A DNA stretch of 23,456 nt from Candidatus Cloacimonadota bacterium (GTDB lineage Bacteria; Cloacimonadota; Cloacimonadia; Cloacimonadales; TCS61), in contig JABIME010000006.1 of the NCBI GenBank assembly GCA_018654125.1, forward strand, positions 1-23,456, read 5' to 3'. The notes under the pieces were generated by a model. It was given only the letters and a program-made list of their open reading frames with translations. It did not search any database and was not told where the DNA came from. A program made the translations under genes and the position numbers. Positions 9,169 to 14,799 of the stretch are shown here, piece by piece. Numbering within the stretch: position 1 is the first letter of the stretch; each line of letters begins with the position of its first letter.

Positions 9169-9390
9169 TTAAATTTCTATTATCGGGTTTATTCTGATCT
9201 TTTGCCCTGAGAGTAAATCTCTCAACAAGAACAGAGTGCTGACACCTGGCAACCAACTCAGATAGTCACTTAGCTCAGTTTCCGGTTCGTTTTCTATTTC
9301 AATATTCTCAGCAGCATATAATAGGACATCTATCTCCAAATCATCCGGTGCTTTTTGCATACCTTTTTTTAGGATTTGATCCTTAAACAT
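9169..9390 (-). CDS. Unknown 73-residue acidic protein between sigma factor and membrane protein
   Basis: No family recognised. The short protein has an acidic middle (ENIEIENEPETELSDYL) and a moderately hydrophobic stretch near residues 44-60 (SWLPGVSTLFLLRDLLSG). That stretch is too short and too charged to be a confident membrane helix. The ATG lies 2 bases after the sigma factor stop, and its Shine-Dalgarno (GGAAGG) is inside the last codons of the sigma gene, so translation is probably coupled. Position suggests a regulator of the sigma factor, for example an anti-sigma-like protein, but it lacks a recognisable zinc-binding anti-sigma motif (HxxxCxxC). Confidence 0.7.
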   Translation of the reverse strand: MFKDQILKKGMQKAPDDLEIDVLLYAAENIEIENEPETELSDYLSWLPGVSTLFLLRDLLSGQKIRINPIIEI

Positions 9391-9392
9391 TG

Positions 9393-9932
9393 TTAACCTT
9401 CCTTTATTTGAAGTTGATCGTTCTGTAAAAACTTTCTTAAATAGTTAAGTGCATAACGATAGCGTGAAGCAATTGTATCTCTTGAGATCTCTTTCAATTT
9501 ACCGATCTCTTCAAAAGTCATTTTACTAAAGATGTGTAGATGCAGAACATCATGAAGAAGAGGTTTTTCTTGAGCCAGATAAGATAATGATTCCTTAAAG
9601 GTATCTTCGCTTACCTGCTCTATTTCTTCCGTTTCAATATCAGGAATATCAAATTCATCACTAAGAGAGAGAACTTTTGCTTTGCGACTTAAATTGCGTA
9701 CAAGATTCATAGCAATTTGAAATAGATATGCTTTGGGATTCGTTAGCTCTTTTTTAGAAGCAGAATCAATAAATTTCATGAATGTCTCCTGAAAAATATC
9801 GCTTGCATCATCTTTGCACCTATTGTACAAAAAAGTATAGAGTGAATCTTTATACTTTCCATAAAATATCTGAAAGGCATCCATGTCTCCGCTTCTATAT
9901 GCAGCTATCAAATCCTGATCCGTCCACTTCAT
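9393..9932 (-). CDS. ECF-type RNA polymerase sigma-70 factor
   Basis: Alternative sigma factor of 179 residues, the usual ECF length. Region 2 spans about residues 8-58 (LIAAYRSGDMDAFQIFY ... DIFQETFMKFI) and region 4 about 120-170 (LLHDVLHLHIFSKMTFEEIGKL ... TIASRYRYALNYLRKFL). They are joined by an acidic linker (IPDIETEEIEQ). The frame is open to a GTG at 9947, but the ATG at 9932 is chosen because GAGAGGAAG lies just upstream of it and the sigma homology begins there. It leads a three-gene minus-strand operon with the 73- and 98-residue proteins. The target promoters and inducing signal cannot be read from the sequence. Confidence 0.93.
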   Translation of the reverse strand: MKWTDQDLIAAYRSGDMDAFQIFYGKYKDSLYTFLYNRCKDDASDIFQETFMKFIDSASKKELTNPKAYLFQIAMNLVRNLSRKAKVLSLSDEFDIPDIETEEIEQVSEDTFKESLSYLAQEKPLLHDVLHLHIFSKMTFEEIGKLKEISRDTIASRYRYALNYLRKFLQNDQLQIKEG

Positions 9933-9955
9933 TTTTCTTCCTCTCACCTACTATG

Positions 9956-9977
9956 ACACAAAAGTGTTTGAATGTGT
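9956..9977 (-). promoter_or_regulatory. Repeated GTGT/ACAC elements upstream of ECF sigma gene
   Basis: On the plus strand ACAC-AAAA-GTGT (9956-9967) is an inverted repeat, and a second GTGT follows at 9974, exactly 10 bases after the first. It lies 24-45 bases upstream of the sigma start codon, where an autoregulated promoter would be expected. This is a suggestion only. The rest of 9978-10159 is AT-rich and holds no gene that I can see. Confidence 0.25.
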
Positions 9978-10159
9978 TTAATTTATTTTTATTTTTTTGT
10001 TAGTCAATAAATACACCCCTTAATTAATTCCATAGATTAGTTCACATAAAGTTAACCGCATTAGAATATTGTAGATATCTTAATTATTTATTGAGTTTCT
10101 TAATAGTTAGTTAATTTAAGGTTAGATCCATTTAACGAATGAAAAGAGGAATCAACTCA

Positions 10160-10189
10160 TGTCCAGTTTATTAATTAAAATACTGGACA
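10160..10189 (+). promoter_or_regulatory. Inverted repeat, probable AbiEi operator
   Basis: Perfect 8-base inverted repeat TGTCCAGT (10160-10167) / ACTGGACA (10182-10189) with a 14-base AT-rich spacer that itself centres on TTAATTAA. It ends 31 bases before the antitoxin start. AbiEi antitoxins are known to repress their own operon by binding inverted repeats near the promoter, so this is the natural operator candidate. Confidence 0.6.
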
Positions 10190-10220
10190 ATATTGCAAAG
10201 AAAAAATTAATGCTTTTATT

Positions 10221-10946
10221 ATGAAAGTAAAAGAATTTGTAATCAAGAAAATTGAAAGGCTTCCTGAGGGATTTGTCTTTACCTATGAGGATATCATTGA
10301 GGAAACAAACAGCAAGGAAGCTGTAATCAAAAATTTAAACAGAATGGTAACTTCTGGAAAATTGAGTAAGCTTTCAAAGGGCAGATTTTACAAACCAGAG
10401 AAAACTCCTTTTGGCAAACTGGAACCTAATGAATTCCAGATTGCAAAAGATCTATTAAAAAAAAATGAGAAACTTGTTGGATATTTAACAGGTTTAACTG
10501 TTTACAACCAACTTGGATTAACAACCCAAATAAGCAATATTATACAAATTGGTCGAAATGAAACAAGACCTGCAACCCAACGAGGAAAATACAAAATATA
10601 TTTCATTAAGCAAAAAAATAAAATTTCCAAAGAAAATATTCCCTTGTTACAAATTTTGGATGCAATACGATATATAAAAGAAATTCCAGATACAAAAATT
10701 CAACTTTTATGCAATCGATTTTTAAATATTCTGTCTGAACTTTCACAAAATAATAAAACTACATTAATTCGTTTGGCACTTAACTATTCACCTGCAACTC
10801 GTGCATTGCTTGGAGCATTACTGGATAAAGTAGGAGATGAAGAGCTAACAGGAAAATTACAAAATTCTTTAAATCCTATCACAAATTATAAACTGGGTAT
10901 CACAAGAGAAAATTTATCAACAATTGAAAAATGGAATTTAAAATGA
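10221..10946 (+). CDS. AbiEi-like (DUF6088) antitoxin of type IV toxin-antitoxin system
   Basis: Protein of 241 residues, full length for the family. The N-terminal winged-helix segment (about 1-60: IKKIERLPEGFVFTYEDI ... VIKNLNRMVTSGKLSKLSKGRFYKPE) is followed by the AbiEi C-terminal domain with VGYLTGLTVYNQLGLTTQ and SPATRALLGALLDK. Known AbiEi proteins neutralise the nucleotidyltransferase toxin and repress the operon. The start at 10221 fits the family N-terminus (MKVKEFVIKKIERLP) although no strong Shine-Dalgarno is visible. Its TGA overlaps the toxin ATG (ATGA at 10943-10946), a translational coupling signal. The antitoxin frame is intact while its toxin partner is broken. Confidence 0.9.
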   Translation: MKVKEFVIKKIERLPEGFVFTYEDIIEETNSKEAVIKNLNRMVTSGKLSKLSKGRFYKPEKTPFGKLEPNEFQIAKDLLKKNEKLVGYLTGLTVYNQLGLTTQISNIIQIGRNETRPATQRGKYKIYFIKQKNKISKENIPLLQILDAIRYIKEIPDTKIQLLCNRFLNILSELSQNNKTTLIRLALNYSPATRALLGALLDKVGDEELTGKLQNSLNPITNYKLGITRENLSTIEKWNLK

Positions 10947-11930
10947 AACTACATAATAACACGAAATTATTTAAACAAGCAATACAAGCAACGTCTCAAC
11001 ATAAGGACTTTTAGAAATATATGTGGAAAAAGATTATTGGGTAACACTGGCTTTGCACATTATTTTTCACAGCGATTTAAGAGATTTTGTTGTTTTCAAA
11101 GGTGGAACTGCACTTTCTAAAGCTTTCAAATCTATAGATCGTTTTTCTGAGGATATTGATTTAGTCTTATTGCATAATGAAAACGAAACATCAAATCAAC
11201 TCAAGAGAAGATTAAAACAAATAAGCAATATTGTATCTGAACAACTTCCTGAATTTGCTCTTGAAGGGATTACTCGAAAAATGGGAATGAATCGTAAAAC
11301 AGCTCATTCTTATCAGCATATTTTTAAAGGTAATTTTGGACAGGTAAGAGATTGCATAATACTTGAAACAAGTTGGTTAGGAAACTATGAACCAAATACA
11401 AAGCTAAAACTAAATTCGTTTATTTATGATATGATGATCGCAACAGGTCAGAAAAAATTGCTGAAGCATCTGGGTTATTACCTTTTGAAGTATTAGTTTT
11501 AGAATCTAAAAGAACAATTTGTGAGAAAATTATGAGTTTAACTCGCTTTTCTTATTCGGAAAAACCGATTGAAGATTTGAATTTTAAAATCAGACACATT
11601 TATGATATTACACGTTTACTAACCGATAATGATCTTCTGCAATTTGTGGAATCAAGTGAGTTTGATAAAATGCTATTACGTGTGGCAAAAGATGATGTTC
11701 ATAGTTTTAAACAAAATAAATGGTTAAAAAAACACCCAAAAGATGCGATAATTTTTGCTAAATCGAAAGAAATATGGGAAGAATTAAAATTAGTTTACCA
11801 TAACAAATTCAAAGATTTGGTTTATGGAGAACTACCAAGTAATGAAGAAATTTTATCGGCATTAAATAAAATTGTTTGTAGAATTTCAGCAGTTGATTGG
11901 TCTGAAATAGAGAAAGAGTTTACTAATTAA
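10943..11930 (+). pseudogene. AbiEii-like nucleotidyltransferase toxin, broken by two frameshifts
   Basis: The three reading frames together give a full-length AbiEii-type toxin. Frame 1 starts at the coupled ATG (10943; MKLHNNTKLFKQAIQ) and stops at TAG near 11012. Frame 2 carries LLEIYVEKDYW, GGTALSK and RFSEDIDLVLL, the nucleotidyltransferase core, and stops at 11496. Frame 3 resumes with GLLPFEVLVLESKRTICEKIMSL, then FSYSEKPIEDL, and runs to the stop at 11930. Each break is repaired by adding one base: a G in the GG near 11001, and an A in the run of six As at 11452-11457. Toxins of this family transfer nucleotides to tRNA or other targets. As written no active toxin would be made. Sequencing error at homopolymers cannot be excluded, but the neighbouring long genes are clean. 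Confidence 0.88.
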
Positions 11931-11942
11931 AATATTCTAGTA

Positions 11943-12060
11943 CTATAAATTATACTTTTTGATCTTTTTATGTAGCGTTGTGCGTTCTAAACTGATCTTG
12001 TTATTATTTGAATTTAACTGATAATCTAGATATTGAGATAAATGAAGATTTGAGAAGTAA
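11943..12060 (-). pseudogene. C-terminal remnant of an NtrC-type (Fis-like HTH) regulator
   Basis: On the minus strand the frame ending in TAG at 11943 reads YLDYQLNSNNN, then KISLERTTLHKKIKKYNL. This is the end of the Fis-type HTH_8 helix pair typical of sigma54-dependent response regulators (usually ...NI..AA..LGIERTTLHKKIKKY..). About seven residues between the NNN and the LERT motif appear to be missing, consistent with an in-frame deletion. No upstream ATPase domain is present. Only the last 18 residues are convincing, and the left limit is approximate. Confidence 0.5.
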
Positions 12061-12240
12061 CCTTTTTTTTGATATTAATTATTTTGGTGCAGAGAAAAGG
12101 AAAATAAAATACTTCATTGATACTTCGAATGAAAAAGAGATAAAAAACATTGTAACTCTATGATTACAAATGAGCTGCTGAATTCATCTATTGAGAACAT
12201 AACATATTCCTATTCTTTATCACATGAATTCTGTTTTTGA
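12009..12240 (+). other. Possible frameshifted gene fragment of unknown origin
   Basis: The plus strand holds a short frame of 51 codons from a TTG at 12009, including RSNLFFDINYFGAEKRKI and KYFIDTSNEKEIKNIVTL, with a stop at 12161. An overlapping ATG at 12160 opens a second frame (MITNELLNSSIENITYSYS) that ends at 12240. Joined by a one-base shift they would form one protein tail. The composition looks protein-like, but the region is AT-rich and chance is possible. No family recognised. The start of this fragment overlaps the NtrC-like remnant on the other strand. Confidence 0.2.
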
Positions 12241-12287
12241 CAATTCAAGCGGTCAATATTTACTTATTTTGACAATTTCATTTGTCA
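12235..12287. promoter_or_regulatory. Two matching TGAC-N10-GTCA inverted repeats, 32 bases apart
   Basis: Site 1: TGAC (12238-12241), 10 bases, GTCA (12252-12255). Site 2: TGAC (12270-12273), 10 bases, GTCA (12284-12287); in site 2 the arms extend to TGACAA/TTGTCA. Both sites start within the same 11 bases TTTTGACAATT (12235-12245 and 12267-12277). The 32-base offset is about three helical turns, so both lie on one DNA face. They lie about 210-260 bases upstream of the glycosyltransferase start. A dimeric regulator binding site is inferred. Both copies also contain TTGACA, so overlap with -35 elements is possible. Confidence 0.45.
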
Positions 12288-12495
12288 TAAATCAATAATT
12301 TAAGTAAATCACTATGAATTAATAATATTGAGGTGAAAATTGGTTATGTCTTTAGGGATAATCAGGAAATAGGATACAATAACATTATACCACTTTATCT
12401 TTCTGGCTTTTTGTATTAAACTGTGAATAAACTCAAAAGTATTTCTACTTACCCAAATACTTGACACTCTAATTTCAATTTGAGCTATTTGCATC
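12288..12495. other. AT-rich leader of the glycosyltransferase gene, no gene seen
   Basis: This stretch between the paired sites and the glycosyltransferase start holds no convincing coding frame, RNA gene or terminator. A minus-strand frame covering 12312-12497 overlaps the glycosyltransferase start and resembles no protein I know. Confidence 0.4.
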
Positions 12496-13596
12496 ATGGC
12501 AAAAATAATTTATAGTTTATCAGGCGAAGGATCTGGGCATTCTTCACGTTCAAGGGAGATGATAACTCATCTTATAAAGAGAGGGCATACCGTAAAAGTA
12601 GCCAGTTATGATAGGGGTTATAAGAACCTAAAAGATGATTTTGATGTTTTGGAAATTGAAGGATTCTCGATAGTTAGTGAAGATAATAAAGTCTCGATCA
12701 GTAAAACTTTTACCCAGAACTTCAATACGATCTTAGATAGATTTGAAGCTTCAAATACACTAAAACAAAAGTATTTTAAAGAGTTCCAACCCGACTGCGT
12801 TATCACCGATTTTGAACCAATGGCTGCCTATCTGGCTAACGAGTTGGATGTACCGCTAATTACAATTGATAACCAGCACCGTATGCGCTATATGGAATTC
12901 CCATGCCCCTTTGAGTGGAAAGCAGAGGCACTTTTTATTGAAAACCTCATCCGCGTAATGATCCCGCGTCCCTGCGTTTCGCTGGTTACAACCTTCTACT
13001 TTGGCGAAAAGAAAAACGAGCGCACATTTACCTTCCCACCAATTTTAAGGCAATCTGTAATTAATGCCAAACCGTCAATCGGAGACTATATTCTTGTATA
13101 TGCAACCCAGGAATATGATTCTCTGATAGAAAATATACAAAATTATAAGAGAGAAAAGTTCATTATTTATGGCTTCAATGAAGATAAGGTTGAAGAAAAT
13201 CTTACTTATAAAACCTTCAGCAGAGAGGGTTTTTTACAAGATCTAGCCGGAAGTAAGGCAGTAATTGCAACTGCCGGATTTACACTTATGACAGAATCTT
13301 TTTATCTTGGGAAACCCTATCTGGCACTGCCTATGAAGGGACAGTTTGAGCAAGTATTGAACGGGTTAATGCTGGATGAACTGGAATACGGCAAAAGCAC
13401 ACATGATCTTAAAAAGGAGAATATCTCAGCCTTCTTGTATGATATTCCGGAATATACACAAAACCTTAAAAGTTATAAACATAGAGATAATAGTACGATC
13501 ACTGAAATGCTAGATATGCTTCTTGAAAATGATCTGAAATTGCTACTTGAATTTCATGATAAACGCAGAACAATCTTTCATTTTGATGAAAAATAG
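12496..13596 (+). CDS. Glycosyltransferase, MJ1255/VC2487-like family (GT-B fold)
   Basis: Protein of 366 residues. The N-terminus MAKIIYSLSGEGSGHSSRSREM contains the GxGH loop of GT-B sugar transferases of the MurG/MGT type. The C-terminal donor-binding region reads ATAGFTLMTESFYLGKPYLALP then KGQFEQVLNG, the usual nucleotide-sugar signature (family form: E..YLGKP.L..P..GQFEQ..N). The family is often labelled teichoic-acid or polysaccharide biosynthesis related; donor and acceptor cannot be told here. The start fits the family exactly, but no Shine-Dalgarno is obvious before it. It is the only clearly intact gene between the broken AbiE toxin and the SDR-like gene at 14031. Confidence 0.85.
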   Translation: MAKIIYSLSGEGSGHSSRSREMITHLIKRGHTVKVASYDRGYKNLKDDFDVLEIEGFSIVSEDNKVSISKTFTQNFNTILDRFEASNTLKQKYFKEFQPDCVITDFEPMAAYLANELDVPLITIDNQHRMRYMEFPCPFEWKAEALFIENLIRVMIPRPCVSLVTTFYFGEKKNERTFTFPPILRQSVINAKPSIGDYILVYATQEYDSLIENIQNYKREKFIIYGFNEDKVEENLTYKTFSREGFLQDLAGSKAVIATAGFTLMTESFYLGKPYLALPMKGQFEQVLNGLMLDELEYGKSTHDLKKENISAFLYDIPEYTQNLKSYKHRDNSTITEMLDMLLENDLKLLLEFHDKRRTIFHFDEK

Positions 13597-13606
13597 GAAT
13601 AAAATT

Positions 13607-13720
13607 ATGAGAAGAAAAGATAGAGAGATCACAGACAAAAAGAATATTCAGAGGATAATTTCTAAAACTAACAAATCCAATAGCCAGGCTCTCATTATAT
13701 TTTCGTATCATGGGATATAA
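13607..13720 (+). pseudogene. N-terminal remnant of a NimA-like pyridoxamine-5'-phosphate-oxidase-fold gene
   Basis: Starts 10 bases after the glycosyltransferase stop with AGGA upstream of ATG. The first 19-20 residues (MRRKDREITDKKNIQRIISK) match the very characteristic N-terminus of NimA-like flavin-binding proteins (MRRKDREI.D...I..I...). After about 13664 the reading frame runs into sequence that is the antisense of the neighbouring DUF4386 remnant and stops at 13720. The remaining roughly 130 residues of a normal family member are missing. The recognised motif is short but distinctive. Confidence 0.65.
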
Positions 13721-13918
13721 TATTAGTGCAAATCCGATGTATATGGGAAACAAGGTAAATTGGAAAAAAGCTCCTGTTAATACTTGATTTTTATTTGCGG
13801 AAACTTCTGTAAGATAGTCTGAACTTTCTACAGAAGGAACAACACTAAGAATGCCTGCAACCATTCCAATAATAATTAGTATTCCTGCCATGATTGCGGT
13901 CTTTCTGTTTGAATCCAT
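13656..13918 (-). pseudogene. Truncated DUF4386 membrane protein gene
   Basis: Begins at ATG 13918 with AAAGGA 6 bases upstream. The first 85 or so residues are family-like: DSNRKTAIMAGILIIIGMVAGIL (first membrane helix), SVVPSVESSDYL, NQVLTGAFFQFTLFPIYIG (second helix) and YPMIRKYNESLAIGFVSFR. DUF4386 proteins are usually over 200 residues with several more helices. Here homology ends at about 13661 and the frame then reads backwards through the NimA-like remnant and the glycosyltransferase 3' end until 13499. The 3' two thirds are therefore lost. Confidence 0.75.
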
Positions 13919-13931
13919 TAATATTCCTTTA

Positions 13932-14030
13932 TTAAACTCTAATTTTTTTATCATTGTCTGTAAGAAACTTTATAGTTTTACTTATCGAATCATTACCTAA
14001 CCAAAATAAGTGTCCATATTCATTATTCCA
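13932..14030 (-). pseudogene. Unidentified C-terminal fragment directly behind the SDR-like gene
   Basis: Immediately after the TAA of the SDR-like gene, and in the same frame, the minus strand stays open for 32 codons (WNNEYGHLFWLGNDSISK then TIKFLTDNDKKIRV) to a TAA at 13932. The composition looks like a genuine protein C-terminus, but there is no start codon or ribosome site of its own. It could be the tail of a lost gene or an extension removed by a stop mutation. No family recognised. Confidence 0.3.
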
Positions 14031-14756
14031 TTATGTTGATGCCACATTATAAATCACGGGCATTTGCCCCTTCCACTTATTCCATAAATTTTCTTCCGTG
14101 ATCAAATTAGCCATGAAGTGAGCAACATTAATTCTACTTGTTTTGCCAGCATCAAATATTGGACTTCTTATGGGTGAAGAATGAACTGTATATTCTGAGA
14201 CTTCAACTTCATTAATTAATGTATCAGGCCTTACCGCAATCCATTCAATAATTTTATTACGCATACTTATCGTGTCGAATAAATATTCTATTGCTGATTC
14301 ATTATCTCGTTGCGGTGGTGATAAAAATCGCATAATCTTCATTACTAAATTCTCTTTTTTATTGAATTTCTCATTCTGTAATTTATTGATGCACGCTGTA
14401 GTGTTCATCAATATTATTTTTATAGTTCTATTTGTACTTATATCATTAACAATACTAATAACCCTAATCAATGAATCAGTTACGAGCTTGTAGGGTTTCC
14501 CTAATATTCCCTTTATCGAAAGATTATGACCTAGACAGAATATTACGGCATCAACATTATTTAAACATTGTTTCAACTCTTTATTATCAATTTCTAATAT
14601 GCTTGCATTTATTATTTCTAAGCGCTCGCTACTTTTTATAGAATCAAATTTTTCTACATTTCTTGTAAATGCTTTAACACTAATACCACGTTTCAATAAT
14701 TGTGTAACGACGTTAAACCCCGTAGCTCCATTAGCGCCTAATACTAAGACTTTCAT
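14031..14756 (-). CDS. SDR-like / NmrA-type NAD(P)-binding protein, paralogue A
   Basis: Protein of 241 residues with an N-terminal Rossmann nucleotide-binding motif VLVLGANGATGFNV (GxxGxxG). Later conserved blocks are FCLGHNLSIKG, LVTDSLIRV, MNTTA, PPQRDNE, WIAVRPDTLINE and the closing MPVIYN. This is the atypical (NmrA/isomerase-like) SDR group; substrate unknown. AAGGAGAT precedes the ATG by 7 bases. It is the last gene of the minus-strand block. It shares all these blocks with the gene at 21199-21930, so the two are paralogues. Confidence 0.85.
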   Translation of the reverse strand: MKVLVLGANGATGFNVVTQLLKRGISVKAFTRNVEKFDSIKSSERLEIINASILEIDNKELKQCLNNVDAVIFCLGHNLSIKGILGKPYKLVTDSLIRVISIVNDISTNRTIKIILMNTTACINKLQNEKFNKKENLVMKIMRFLSPPQRDNESAIEYLFDTISMRNKIIEWIAVRPDTLINEVEVSEYTVHSSPIRSPIFDAGKTSRINVAHFMANLITEENLWNKWKGQMPVIYNVAST

Positions 14757-14799
14757 ATAAGCTATCTCCTTCTAATGTTTGTGACATACTGTAGTTGTC

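Noticed and set aside
12312..12497. Minus-strand 61-codon frame overlapping the glycosyltransferase start
   Set aside because: Composition is typical of random AT-rich DNA, there is no ribosome site, and it overlaps the well-supported start of the glycosyltransferase.
13499..13954. A 151-codon minus-strand protein as an intact gene
   Set aside because: Only its middle third (from Met at 13918 to about 13661) is DUF4386-like. The leader is a frame artefact and the tail is antisense to the NimA-like remnant and the glycosyltransferase.
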